Shown here in pieces: positions 23,511 to 35,247 of a stretch of 64,000 bases of DNA. Positions within the stretch are counted from its first letter, which is position 1. Each line of letters starts with the position of its first letter. The notes beneath the pieces were generated by a model, which was given only the letters and a program-made list of their open reading frames with translations, ran no database searches and was not told the origin of the DNA. The stretch lies in assembly GCA_031769625.1 (NCBI GenBank), contig JAUIMM010000637.1, positions 4,294,001 through 4,358,000 of the forward strand, given 5' to 3'. The DNA is from Taudactylus pleione (Eukaryota > Chordata > Amphibia > Anura > Myobatrachidae). Both the position numbers and the translations under genes were made by a program.

Positions 23511-24957
23511 CTAGGTGGTTTGCCAATGTTTTATTTTGCAGAAGACCTTTTCTGTGGTTGAACGTTCACACTTATATATCTCCAGCTGCTGGCATGTCCA
23601 GTGATACCTGCTTGTTCTGCATATAAACTTCCAGCTTTTATACAACTTGTACTGTTTTTTTTTTAATATAACATCTCTAGACTTGACAAGCATTTTGGTA
23701 GTTGGATTCCATTATCTGTAGCCTTTGCTTTCATAACAATAACCAAGTGCATCTTACTTCTTTTGGTACGTATACGTAGGCTGTACTTCGAAAAGTTCTG
23801 AGATGTTTTACGCTTATTTTTCTTTTTGACCAGGCTTCAATAGGTGTTATGTCCTTTAGGGCAACAGTAGGATAACGATTTTTTAGATAAACTGCAGTGG
23901 ACATGACTTCTGCCCAAAACTATTTGTCTAGGCCTGCATTCTTCATAATGCATCTTGCTTTCTTTACTAGTGTACGGTTTGCTCATTCACTCACACCATT
24001 GTGTTCAAGAGTATAGGCAATGGTCAACTGAAGCTCTAGTCTACATTTTGTTAGAAAAGATTTCACCTCTCTGTATAGGTATTCTCTACCATTATGAAAT
24101 CTCAGTATCTTGAGTCTGTGAACAGAGTCATTTTATACAAGTCTCTTGTAGTTTGCAATTTTCTTAGTTACTTAAGATTTCTCTCTAATAAAGTATACAT
24201 GTGTCAATCTTGTGAAGTCAAATATGAATGTCACGAAGTATCTGTATCCACTTCCTGACTTTATTGCCATTGGGCCACATACATCTGAATGTGCTATCTG
24301 AAGCAGTGCTGTAGCTCTGCTTGTTGATTTGGTAAATGACTGACAACTCTGTTTTCCTGCTATGCAGCTATCACATACAGGTTTATCTGTCTTAGTCACT
24401 GACATTCCTGTGACCATCCCATTCTGTGGCTTTTGAACACTGTCATATCCAAGGTAACCAAATCTTCTGTGCTAGAGTTCCAGTGACTGTGACTCAGTTC
24501 TCATCATTGCACAACAGTGATATGTATGTGGGATGTACAATTGCTGACACCTTGTGCCTTTCTTGCTATTACTTTCTTTTTTTTGTTGTGCATAATTCTT
24601 TTTTTTTTAGCAAAATTAACTATGTGACCTCTCTTTTCAAGGACACTGATTGCTATAAGATTTGTTCCCAAAAAGTATGTCTTGGATATCTGTGACTTTG
24701 ATTCAACTTTTAAGCTGCCTTTACTTGTTCCAACTTTTGTAGCTATAAGCACTTAATTTGCCAATCCCTTTGATTGTGATAGGGTCACATACGACTAACT
24801 TTGTGAACCATTCCTCATTGCAGCTGAAATGTCTAGTTGTACCTGAAGCAATATACCAGCAATCCTTTCTGCAGCTATCTTTAACACTCAGCTGACTTAT
24901 CTTTATCAGGGCTGACTCATCTTTATTGTTGCATTTCTTGCTTTGCATAGAAATCAC
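23511..24957 (-). pseudogene. Ty1/copia retrotransposon relic (protease to integrase)
   Basis: On the minus strand the fragments read in copia order. 24957-24721 holds a protease-like WYIASGTTRHFS, in which the catalytic Asp of the D-S/T-G motif is Ala. 24720-24504 resembles the pre-integrase region (TNLIAISVLEKRGHIVNF). 24417-24172 contains CDSCIAGKQ, typical of GAG-pre-integrase, followed by the integrase HSDVCGPM with the first catalytic Asp. 24120-24061 reads RFHNGREYLYREV, where His replaces the second catalytic Asp. 24060-23750 continues to an NGVSE stretch with the catalytic Glu, interrupted by a stop, then PTVALKDITPIEAW. 23693-23511 is the tail (LVKSRDVIL). Several stops and frameshifts break the frame. 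Reverse transcriptase and RNase H are not visible. It is an internal-deleted, dead element. Confidence 0.85.
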
Positions 24958-25027
24958 ACTCTTTGTTTTTTCTTTAATTTTTCACTTTTTGTATGTAATG
25001 CATTAGTCTCAGCACTTGACTCACATG

Positions 25028-25577
25028 GGGTTAGGTATGAAATACCGGCAGTCGGGATGCCTGCTGTCAAAATGCAGACAGCAGCATCCCGATGCTCGGT
25101 ATCCCGACAAGGTTTGGGTAAGTATACTAACAGTCCCCCCTTCTCCTCTTAACCCTCCCTTCTGGCACTCTAAGCTTCCCCACCCTGCACCCTAACCCTC
25201 TTCGTTAGTGCCTAAACCTAACTCTCCTCCCTTGGTGCCTAAACCTAACTATCCCCCCTTAGTGCCTAAACCTAACTCTCCTTGGTGCCTAAAGCTAACC
25301 ATCAACCCATAGTGCCTAACCCTAACCCCCCTTCACTGGGGTCCCTAACCCTAACCTCCCCCCAAAGCCTAACCCTAACCCACCAGCGGTGCCTAAACCT
25401 AAACCTCCCCCCCATGGCTAACAGCTAAGACGTCCCAGTGTATCTTCATTCGGGATGGTGCTATCGAGATTCTGGCATCAGGATATAGACTGACATCGGG
25501 ATTTCGTTGCCTACCTTTAGTCCTGGTTTGGGCTTCCGATGTTGGGATCCTGTCCGCCGGCATACTATCTACATGCC
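25028..25577. mobile_element. Telomere-like-core MITE, copy 3
   Basis: Exact 8-bp flanks CTCACATG (25020-25027, 25578-25585). Left end GGGTTAGGTATGAAATACC, right end complement GGCATGTAGATAGTATG. The core (25130-25425) is a minisatellite of GTGCCTAAACCTAAC / CCTAACCCTAACC units of about 25 bp separated by C-rich spacers. Near the left end is a hairpin with CAGCATCCCGA-type arms. Confidence 0.92.
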
Positions 25578-25585
25578 CTCACATG

Positions 25586-26720
25586 ACACTTGCTCCAAGC
25601 ACTGTAATAACTTTGTTCTAACTGTGTCTGTGGTTAACTTTGCAGTGTTTGCCAGCAATGCCACAACTAGGAAGTCAAGGCAACCAATCAGCTTCAAACT
25701 GTCATTTCAAAGACTAGATAAATGACAGATAGAAGCTGATTGGTTACCCATGGGCAACTTCTCCATTTAATCTCTCTCCGAAGCTTAATACATCTCCCTC
25801 TATGTACTTTGGCATGAAGATATATATGGGATTCTTAATAATGGACTACGGGATCTAATGTTCATGGTTAGAATATTTTTGTAACATGAAATATTTATGT
25901 TTTTGCAGTAAAAAAAGAAAGTACATCTGTAAGTAAATCCTATTTCTGTACATTCCTACAATGAAGCAGGTACCACCTCATGTATGGCGTACTTAGTAAC
26001 ATAAGTAGTCATGGCTTGCATACTTTCTCCATGGAAATCCTGGGCACTCATATCTGGCTGGTCCGATCATCAGGAATGAAGATTTTCTCACTTTATTACT
26101 GACCTAACCCTGTAGCACTAAGCGCAAGCCTTTCCGCAAAGTGTAGCCACATAACGACACAAAGGAGGAAGGAACGGCATTTGCCCTACGTCCCTACATT
26201 ATTACCAGTTTGCAAATGACCCCTATAGAGTTTTCAAATTTTAACATTTTATATTCGCTTATAGAAAAATGCAGGCGACTCTTTCTAATAAAAATATCCA
26301 ATCACAATTTCCTAAATGAAATAGGATCCAGCGAGAAAATAAGAAGCGCATTAAAATGCCGCCTATATAGTGTAGATGAGACACAGATACACTGTGATAT
26401 ATCACTGTACACGTAAGACATCTGCACAGTGAGGGAGTCGGTTGCCTAATTTGGAGGGAGACTCAAGGTAAATGTAGAGTTTAAGAACATAGATTCCAAT
26501 CTACGAGCTGTTAACATAAAAATGCACAGACATAACTCCTCGTCATCAGGCCATATAAACATACATTGTGGATCTATAAAAGTCTTCCCGTGATAAACAG
26601 CTGAATTTGTTTGAATCATTTTCCTTTGACATATGAACTCCTGAACCAGTTTATATGGATTTACCATGGGGATAAATGAGAAACCAATTTTTTATTATTT
26701 GATTAAGTATTTAGACCCTT
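25586..26720. other. No gene; partial MITE at 25690-25800
   Basis: 25690-25800 has the CAACCAATCAGCTTC / GAAGCTGATTGGTTACC inverted motifs of the 6229 family. The rest is unassigned AT-rich sequence. Confidence 0.45.
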
Positions 26721-26725
26721 ATGGG

Positions 26726-27270
26726 GGAGATGTATCAAACCTTTGACAGCAATAAAGTGGAAGTTGCCCACAGCAACCAGTCAGCTAATTTTTGTTGAAA
26801 AAGGAGTGTGCTACTGTGCAGACTCCAGTCCAGGGAGGCTTCATTCCCTATTTCAAGATGGGTGCCACGATCACTACTGAGCATGTGCAGGGGCCATCTT
26901 GTCTTTACTGTGTCAAGTGACATGGTAGGAGACAGAAGTCTCCTACTTAGCTCATAAAGAGAACATGGTTAATACCTGCATTTAAAGCTGTTCCAAATCC
27001 CTGCATCGCTACCTGTTTGCAGCATACACTCACCAGTTGGTGAACTGTGTAGAACCCTGCTCTGTTCCATCACCAGTGTGCTTGTAACAGTGAGTACGCC
27101 TGTACCTGCTATCTATCAATAAACCAAACCACTGGTTAAGTAACTGGGCAGGTCATAGTTTGAGTCATCCGCTGGTGTGCCTACATAACTCTGCACTATC
27201 AACACCTGCACACACATCATTTCCAACTATTTTTTAGGCTGTGCTAGATAAATATGGGTTGATACATCTC
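26726..27270. mobile_element. MITE of the 6229 family, split by an LTR
   Basis: The left half (26726-26792, GGGGGAGATGTATCAAACC and GTTGCCCACAGCAACC) resumes at 27234-27270 (TAGATAAATATGGG, GATACATCTCC). The LTR at 26793-27228 lies between. Confidence 0.7.
26793..27228 (+). mobile_element. Solo LTR, TGTTG...CAAC(A) family
   Basis: 436 bp starting TGTTGAAAA and ending TTTCCAACT (a likely decayed CAACA), with exact 5-bp flanks ATTTT (26788-26792, 27229-27233). It contains CAATAAACC, a polyadenylation-signal-like sequence near 27117. No internal retrotransposon sequence adjoins it, so it is a solo LTR. The related LTR at 22862-23320 suggests a copia origin. Confidence 0.75.
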
Positions 27271-27310
27271 CTGTCATAAGAAAGCATGAATTGCAACATG
27301 GTCATTAGAC

Positions 27311-27848
27311 GGGAAGCAATCGGGAAGCCGACTGCCTAAATACCGACAGCCGGCTTCCCGACTGTAACATCACGGCAAGGGTGAAATGCCGGGCGTCTAG
27401 ATGTAGACGCCCGCATTTCCCAGACGCCGGGAGACCGGCGCCCGGCATCCCGATCGTAGTGATGCCGGGCGCCATGAGCGGAAAACCGCGGGGGGGAGGG
27501 TTAGGTTTAGGGCTCCCAGGGGGGACTTAGGGTTAGGCACCCCCCCAGGAGGGTTAGGGTTAGGCTAGGGGGAGGGAGGGCTAGGGTTAGGCACCCCCCG
27601 GGGGACTTAGGTTTAGGCAGCGGGGAAGGGGGTGGTTAGGGTAGGCACTTAGAGGGGGGATTAGGGTTAGGCACGTGGGGGGAAGTTAGGGTTAGGCACC
27701 CCTAAGGAGGGTTAGGGGCGTTAGGTTAGGTTAGTAGATACTTACCTATCCACGATCGGGATTTCCAGCGCTGTCAGGCTTCCGCTGCTTCTAACTCTGC
27801 TCTTGTCGGGCTGCTGCTGACGGGAATCGTCATTTTCATACCCATTCC
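27311..27848. mobile_element. Telomere-like-core MITE, copy 4 (inverted)
   Basis: Exact 8-bp flanks CATTAGAC (27303-27310, 27849-27856). The core 27490-27745 carries GGGTTAGGGTTAGGCACC blocks. Hairpins at the left include GAAGCCGAC/GGCTTCCCGAC and the AAATGCCGGGCGTCTA block. Read on the minus strand it resembles copy 3. Confidence 0.92.
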
Positions 27849-28152
27849 CATTAGACAATCCACTGATACTGTATATTTTGTAGTATGAGATGTAATACAT
27901 ACTTGTCTACTTTATTTATCTCCTGTCGGGGAGAAGCTGGAAGAGGTAGGTGGGGCCAGGCTGTCACATAATTTTAGACCCACCCCCTCCATTTGGACCG
28001 CGACTCCCAGCGGTATTATCTTCCCACTTTACTAGGAAGTGGTCGGGATGCAGGAGATCCAGGCGCTATTCCGGTTGTACGGGGGACTGCCCATAAAATC
28101 AAGAGCATCCCGCACCTTCTGGGAGAGTAGGCAAGTTTGATTTAATAGTGCG

Positions 28153-29706
28153 TGTAACACCCTCTAAGGGTTGGTATTTGTAAATACACCCCTCTCAGTG
28201 TTAGAGCTTGCTTCCTGTTGTAGATACTACATGCCTGAGACCCGGATCAGTTTTCAGGTAAAGGAGGGGCTGGAGAGATAGACACGCAGGGGTGGGAAGA
28301 CTGGGTGTGTAGCTGGCAGAGCAGAGGGAGGAGGGGGAGAGAACAAAGGGAGTTGAGAAGAAGAATTTGGGAGAGAGCAGACATCTTTGGGAAGCTTCAG
28401 AGCTGGAAGCAGAAATGTAGCCCTTGTGCTCCCCTGGCAGGGGGAGATTGGCGGGGCCGTGGTGACTGCCACGATGCCCATCTAACGCCAAAGGAGAAAT
28501 AGGTCTAGAGTGAGACCACTGAGATAAAGTCTGTGAGAGACCACAGAGAAAGAGCTGGAAGGTTGCAGTGTGAGCAGCCCAGTGAAGTGTTCAGCACCCA
28601 TGAGAGGGGTAAGAGACGCAAGTATATGTGTTGAAGAGATGGGGAAGAGGAATTTCCCAGGAGCTTTTACTGTTAAGGTACCAGAGGAGTCCCTTATGCA
28701 TAAAAGCCACCCAGCAGCCATTAAAGGGGGGGTCACTGTGGTAGCAGTGTGGCTATAGGAGCCATTCCTGTAGGATAGGGATGGACGGCAGCTGAGAGTC
28801 TGATAGCTGCAATAGCAAAGTCTGTATATTGCTGTCCCATGTGATAGAGAAGGGGAGCAGAGAGAGGCAGACTGTGTATGAGACACTCTGTATATTGTCT
28901 TAGAAGAGACAAAGGAGAGGCAGAGTGCAAAAGAAGTTATGTGAGATGTGTGTGAAGCTGTGGAACTACAGGCACCAGCCAGCATAGGGCCAGGTGGACC
29001 TGCATGTATGAAGTGGAGAACTACAGGCACCAGCCAGCAAAGGGCTAGGTGGACCTGCACGTATGAAGTGGAGAACTACAGGCACCAGCCAGCAAAGGGC
29101 TAGGTGGACCTGCACGTATGAAGTGGAGAACTACAGGCACCAGCCAGCGAAGGGCTAGGTGGACCTGCACATATGAAGTGGAGAACTACAGGCACCAGCC
29201 AGCGAAGGGCTAGGTGGACCTGCACATATGAAGTGGAGAACTACAGGCACCAGCCAGCAAAGGGCCAGGTGGACCTGTGTGGGTAAAATGCAAAGCATTC
29301 ATTGTGACTATGCTTAAAGACTGTGCTGGTGAAGAAGAGGGTGATGTAATGTAACCATATCCATAAGATTGTCATATACCATCTGACATGCCAAGTATAT
29401 GAACTGGAGGGAGAGGAGAAGCTGCTGTAACCATATTCTTGTCCTGTAAAGTCATGTGCAGGAGGAGAGAAATAAATTGGTTTCTTTTTATAAGAGAAGG
29501 TCTGGCGCCCAAGTTATTCAATAGAACTGTTGCTGCATGTGTCTATCTATACCTGTATCTATATGTGTGACTGTTATAAAGCCTGCATGGGCAGGGACCC
29601 CCTTCTCAGGTATTGCCCACACCCTGGAGAGCTAGCCTGAGGCAATAGGAGGTGTATCACTCCAAATGCACCTATGTACCACACCGCACACTGAAGGGGG
29701 GTTACA
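28153..29706 (+). mobile_element. Solo LTR, 1554 bp, TGTAACACCC...GGGTTACA
   Basis: The stretch begins TGTAACACCC and ends GGGGGTTACA with 4-bp flanks TGCG (28149-28152, 29707-29710). It includes an AATAAA at 29471-29476 and a 55-bp minisatellite. Inverted TG...CA ends plus a 4-bp duplication indicate an LTR of a Gypsy- or retrovirus-type element. There is no coding body, so family assignment is open. Confidence 0.75.
28950..29279. repeat. 55-bp minisatellite, 6 units
   Basis: Units share GGAGAACTACAGGCACCAGC and GGGCTAGGTGGACCTGCA. The inner five are almost identical, the first is more diverged. Located inside the LTR. Confidence 0.95.
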
Positions 29707-29710
29707 TGCG

Positions 29711-30186
29711 TTTTTTACTTTTTATACATTTCTGTTACGGTGGCTGTTAAGTACAACAACAATTACAAACTGTAACTGTGGAGATGATACAGTATCATTA
29801 TTCAACATTTAAAAGAACGGGTTCAATGGTAAGTTGCATTTGTCTTAGATCCCAAACTTGTTAGTAAATAGTTTTCTATAAACAGCTTAAAAATAGCTCC
29901 TAATTGCGACTCATAACTTGACAAACTATGGCTGCAGGAGAGCTCACACATGTTGTACCAGCATGTTATGTACAAGTGTATAAATATCGCTAGCTATACT
30001 CTGTGAATGTAGTTTAATTTAATATTATAATATAAAATATTAATAAAATATTATAATATCAAATATATTACTATTAATACAGCTGGCGAACCATGCAGAG
30101 GAAGAGATACAGTACAATGTTTCCCAATTTACAGCTGTTTGTCTTCAGGAATTCTGAGCATCTGTATGGATAAAGATGGGCAAATA
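29711..30186. other. No recognisable feature
   Basis: AT-rich spacer with a short AATATTATAAT-rich stretch at 30012-30075. Confidence 0.5.
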
Positions 30187-30715
30187 TGGACAGCCTGGAA
30201 GCACAGTGGTTAGCGCTATTGCCTCACAGTGCTGGGGTCAAGGGTTTGATTCTGACCAGCGCAGCGCAATATGTAACGTTTGTATCTTTTCCCAGTGTTC
30301 GTGTGAGTTTCCTCCAGGTACTCCAGTTTCCTCCCACAATCCAAAAACATACTGGAAGGATGAGTAGCCTCTCTCTAAAAATTGACCCTTAGGTTGTGTG
30401 TGATAGGGAATTTAGAATATATGCTCCGGTGGGGCAGGGATTGATGTGAATGATGGACTGGGGGCAAGAATCGGCAGCAGCCTACAGCGCCGCGGGGCAT
30501 GCTGTGAGTCAAGCGGGCATGGCCTCACAGAACTCACCGTCTCAGCATGCCGGCGAAGCTGCTCGGCCAGGCCTTCAAGTGGCCAGACTGGACCACCAAG
30601 CCATCGGCCCTTTTGGCATTTGCCAGAAGTGCCAGATGGCCAGTCCGCCCCTGCATATTCTCTGTACAGAACTGCGTCATATAATTGGTGCTATAGAAAT
30701 AATCACAATAAACTC
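30187..30715 (+). mobile_element. tRNA-headed SINE-like repeat with L2-type tail, interrupted
   Basis: The head carries a TGGTTAGCGCTAT A-box-like and GGGTTTGATTCTGACC B-box-like motif. The body contains the widespread GTTTCCTCCAGGTACTCC / CCCACAATCCAAAAACATAC block and GGGAATTTAGAATATATGC, and the tail has GGTGCTATAGAAATAA. About 200 bp with TGGACTGGG / CCAGTCCGCCCCTG ends (30453-30651) interrupt it and look like a hAT-type MITE. Similar repeats are at 34345-35015 and 38421-38752. Confidence 0.75.
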
Positions 30716-30758
30716 AGCCAATGATGACTGTTTGGCTCTATATTTTATGATATATAGT

Positions 30759-31147
30759 GGGCGGGATGCACTATTATCTATTATGCGTTCAAACCCCTGA
30801 AAATTTAATTTTCTAGGGTTTGACAGCATTTCTCATATGTACCAATCTTCGGAAAGCAATGCTTGGAGCCGGTGAGCAACAACACCATCTGCAGAAGGCA
30901 TTGCCCAAACGGATCCCTCCCAGTGTCCCCCGCGGTGCATGCGTCCTTCTATGCATGCACAGAAGAACGCCAGATGGACTTCTGGGTCATAAACCCAGAA
31001 GTTCCTCTCTCGCAAAGTACAGCTCTTATGAGGAGAGCTGTCCTGTGCGATTTTATTCATGCATACCGGCGTTATTTACGACGGCATGCATGCGATGTGT
31101 GGCGGGATGCATCGCATTCAAAATGCGATGTTTGATGCATCCCACCC
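30759..31147. mobile_element. MITE, GGGCGGGATGCA family, copy 1
   Basis: GGGCGGGATGCA and TGATGCATCCCACCC form inverted ends. Internal arms such as GCGGGATGCATCGCATT and AAATGCGATG can pair. Second copy at 42822-43184. Confidence 0.7.
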
Positions 31148-31562
31148 TATATGTTTACTGCATACAGTGAATAGCAGTAACTTACAACAAAGCAGGACAT
31201 TTTTGGGAAAAGCGGTTCACAGCCTGGAAATAGTCAGAGAAAGAGAGATAGATGTCACAGGTAGCAGAGCAAATAGAATGGAGCAGCAGCAGAACAGGCA
31301 GTGGGATCCACCTTTATCCATCTACAGGCAATACAGTATACAATGATGAAAGAGTGATAAAAACGCAGTGACAGCCAGAGTATAGTGAGAACAGAGAGCA
31401 CATCATCACAGCAGCCATAAACATATTAACAAGAATGGGGACATGGGAAGTAAGTTGGTGAGATCGTTCCCTCAATTAGAGGTAGCCTGCACTTATGATA
31501 ATTAGTACTGTGGCCTCCCACTAAATAATTGGTACCACAGAGGTGGCAAATGTGAAAAACCC

Positions 31563-32209
31563 ATAGTGGTCTATTTATCAAAAGCCCTATTTGTTTTTGC
31601 CGGAGATAGGACGCCAGCTTATGCATAAAGAAATCGCCCCTGACCATAGCAGTGCCATTGCCAGCAGTAGCCCCACCAGCAGTATGACTTGCCTAACTTC
31701 TGCTTCTGTTACCGTCATCTCATGATGGCGATAACAGCAACTAAAAATTTAAAAAAAAAAAAACAATTATTATTTGAAAATTTCTCATTCAGCAACAGTT
31801 TTTAAATTTAATTTACTTTTTTTCGGATTTTTAATTTAATATTCTGCTATAAAAAAATGGGGAAGTTTATTTATCAAGAACAGAGGCAGAACAAAAATGG
31901 TCTATTATTAACGTAAAGCATTTTTTTTTAATATATATATTTTTTTTTATTACATTTATTTCTTTTATTTATTTATTTATTTTTGCATGAATCTGCAACT
32001 GGAAGTCAGACCTCCAGCTCCAGTGCCATGCGGGTGCAGGCTCACGCATGTCCTCCTTGTCATCTGACTGGCCTAGAAAGCGGTAAGACTACTTGCTGGC
32101 CGGTGTCACTTATTTATTTGTTACTAAATAGCCAAAAAATAACATTTTGTAGCTAAGCAATAAGCAATGTTAGAAATTTCGGAGGGGGTCTTAATAAATA
32201 AACCACTAT
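31563..32209. mobile_element. MITE, ATAGTGGTCTATTTAT family
   Basis: ATAGTGGTCTATTTATCAA at 31563 and its diverged complement TTAATAAATAAACCACTAT ending at 32209 form inverted ends. The interior is AT-rich with long A and T runs. Confidence 0.6.
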
Positions 32210-33475
32210 ATGTAATATGCAGAAGTGTATGTAAGTAGACAGATTAGACCCCCCACACCCCTCCTCTCTCACTTTGCCCTTGCACACTAGAGAGCCACAA
32301 GCAGTAAGCTGCCCGAATCAGTGGTACTAAACTGCTACACAACGTTTGCCTGCCAACAGTATGTTTTAGAGTTCATACTAATAACAAAGAGGAGAATAAA
32401 GATTTACTAAAATCTGTGACCATTTGATATTGGAATCTCAGTTTATTCTGTTCTGAAGTTTTTGGATTTCCAAGTATTTGTCAACAAATTCACTGCACAA
32501 TTTAGAAATTTGTCAAATTAGTTTAGCCGCTCTCCCTGATCTAAAGATTGTCTACTTAATTGAATCTGCTATCTCTGGGAATCCCGGGGGGCCGGGTGTT
32601 GAGTAAATACAGCCAGATGGCCTTTCTCCCCCTCGCCCCCAGTCTTTTTTTTTTTTTTTAAATATAAATAGCTATAGAGACCACAAAGACTTAACTGACC
32701 ACAATGACACTGAGAAAGCCTCTGGGTCACAGAGAGAACCCTGCGTACGGGCATCTGGTCACTTCATCTGTCAGCGTTCGGTGTTCATCCGTCTTCACTA
32801 TTCAGAGAGGACCCTTAAAACAAGATGTAAGGATCGCAGCGTGCTAATTCGCTGACACTCCAGCTGAAATTCCCAGTCTGAGCACGCAGCCTACACTGAG
32901 AATCAGGTGCCCGCGGAGGACAATCGGTTTGGTTCACATGCAACTCAGACGTGTTTTGATGGCTAAATTCCAGATTTCACAGCTATTTAAATGCGCTCTT
33001 GTATAGCCAATCCTTGTCTTAGAACACAGCACAACTTAATTCATTTCCCTCTTTCTTTATATAAACACCCTTTTAACCCCTCCCTTCACTTTCCTGATTT
33101 CCATCACTACGGAGACAGGAATGCATGCAGGAAACTTGCAGCCCCTTCCTGGGGGGCCTTGAACCTGTGTCCCCTGTCCTAAGTCCCTATTATCCTGGCT
33201 GCGCTAGCTGCAGCTCCTCTTTATGATGGACTTACTCAATTGGAATTTAAATGCCTGCCCATTGTGTCCGTAGAGAATGGAAAAAAATCGCACATTTTCT
33301 AGCAAATTACATGGGCTCCAGTGGAAAAATAAATGGATATATGAATACATCATCGATCAATGCGTGCATTATTTTTGTTTTCTAACCCAGTATAACAGGG
33401 CTAGGAATCTGCAGTTTATTGTTGCTTTTTTCTATGAGGCACTATGCAAGCCATTCTGAAATCTGTTTTGCATTA
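32210..33475. other. No recognisable gene
   Basis: Includes a T homopolymer near 32645-32660. Short frames on both strands lack family motifs. Confidence 0.45.
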
Positions 33476-33483
33476 GCTATATT

Positions 33484-33761
33484 CAGAGCCGTAACTAGAC
33501 TTTTTGGTGCCCTGTGCCAGAAAGAACATTGGCGCCCCCCTCATTTTTCAAAGGGACATAATGCACCCAAAAAAGGGCCATGGCCTCATGGGGAAGGGCC
33601 AGGGAAGAGATAGGAGAGGCCAGGAGATGCTGGGGATGAAATAAGAGAAACCTACAAGCAAGAATGATAATAAACAGAAATTTGACAGGCCCAAACAGCG
33701 CCCCCTGACCTGTGATGCCCTGTGCGATGGCACCGGCTGCACTACCTTAGCTACGGCCCTG
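33484..33761. mobile_element. hAT-type MITE, CAGRGCCGTAACTAG family, copy 3
   Basis: Ends CAGAGCCGTAACTAG and CTTAGCTACGGCCCTG with exact 8-bp flanks GCTATATT (33476-33483, 33762-33769). Confidence 0.93.
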
Positions 33762-33769
33762 GCTATATT

Positions 33770-34340
33770 GAATATAAGGGAATTATTTATGTTGAGGAAA
33801 CTAAAAATGCCCACCTTTTTCATGTACTTTGTTGGGCATCCTGCACTGTTCAAAGTCTCGTATATATTGCTAGTAAACTCTTTAATGCCCCTGTGTGAAA
33901 CTCGCCCCACTATGGATATTGTAAAACCTTACTGTGACATGCGGTCACAGTAAGAATTTACGACCCATCGCAGTGGCCCCACTGTGATTCGCCGCAAATT
34001 TTGTCACTCTGCCCTTGGACTGCCCACTTCACTGTGGCAGTGAGCGGGATCTGGGAAGTTGGTTTACTCTCCCAGGAGTCCAGGTGAAGTGCCCAATATT
34101 CGGAAGTCTCACTGAAATTTTGCGACAGTAGGCAAAATAAATATATATATATATATATATCCATCTCTTTTATTTCACTGTAAGATACAAATTTCATATT
34201 GAGTAAATGTTATTTCAGTGTTCCACTTGCTATATTATAGATATGTGGTCCAAATTAGACTTACACATATCTGATGCAGGTTAGGTATTCCGGAGACGGC
34301 ATCCCAACAGCTGGGATTTATCCAACCTCCCATCTGAAGC
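33770..34340. other. Unassigned, with (TA)n at 34140-34160
   Basis: 33930-34135 holds short inverted motifs (TTACTGTGAC / GTCACAGTAA). 34265-34330 resembles one end of the telomere-like MITE family (GGTTAGGTATTCCGG). Confidence 0.35.
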
Positions 34341-34344
34341 AGGT

Positions 34345-35015
34345 GGAACCGTAGTTACTATTGCTGTTTCACAGTGCTGGGTTCATGCGTTTAAGCTAGG
34401 GATGCCCATTGACGGGTATTTCATCAATGGTGCGATCAGTGGTTTATATCGATGTCAGGAAACTATCAACGTGAAACCAACAATGGTTTTACTCCGTGAG
34501 TGCAGTGGCTGGAGGTGGGATTCAGCAGGCAGTGGACCAATCTGGGCTGGGCTTTGCAGGTTATGTCTGGAGTGCGGCTAAGCTCCGTGCCACTGATGCA
34601 TCTATGCCATCGATGACATCGAATCTCCACCAGTGATGACAAAAACCATCGACAATCAGTGGCAAACCATCGATGTCAATGACCATCCCTAGTTCAAATC
34701 CGTCAGGGGCCGTATCCATATTTGTAAATTTTTGCCTCCCTGATCCCACTCACAAACCTGGGGGCTTGATGATGCGATTGGCATCAAATTGCATCATCGT
34801 GGCACCACCCCTCACTCTATAATGCAGAAAATCGTGCCATTGTATACCATAGCCACAATGACATGAACCCGCCCATAGTCCAAAAACAAACTAGTAGGTA
34901 GATTAGCCTCTGCGTGTATTTTTGATTGGGAATTTAGACCATAAGCTCCAATGGGACATAGACTGATGTGAATGCATACATATTTTCAGTACAATGCTGC
35001 TTTATATCTAATAGG
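34345..35015 (+). mobile_element. SINE-like repeat interrupted by a hAT-type MITE
   Basis: The head GTAGTTACTATTGCTGTTTCACAG is split from the B-box-like TTCAAATCC at 34693 by the insertion 34397-34691. The body block CCAAAAACAAACTAGTAGG and GGGAATTTAGACCATAAGC follow. A further insertion of roughly 140 bp seems to lie at 34735-34877. Confidence 0.65.
34397..34691. mobile_element. hAT-type MITE, TAGGGATG ends
   Basis: Ends TAGGGATG and CATCCCTA are inverted. Flanks GTTTAAGC (34389-34396) and GTTCAAAT (34692-34699) match at 5 of 8 positions, all differences being transitions, and the split B-box of the host SINE supports the boundaries. The interior is rich in ATCGATG. Confidence 0.7.
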
Positions 35016-35247
35016 TCCGTCAAAAAAAATAATAATGAAAATGTTCTCTCGCACTTAGTCGAATGGACCATTGATCCCACTTGTTGATTGGTTGCTATGC
35101 TTGAAAATCTCAAAGTCTGTTTTAGTTGACTGTTTAGTGCAAAAGCTGCTGTTAAACAACTTTAAACAACTTTCTCCAGAATGATCGCCTGTAACCATTC
35201 CTGAATCCCTATCTCTGTCGCTGTCACACGCTGCAATTATTTTCAGT

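Noticed and set aside
30187..30250. tRNA gene
   Set aside because: A- and B-box-like motifs are the head of a SINE-like repeat; no cloverleaf or anticodon arm, and similar copies occur at 34345 and 38421.
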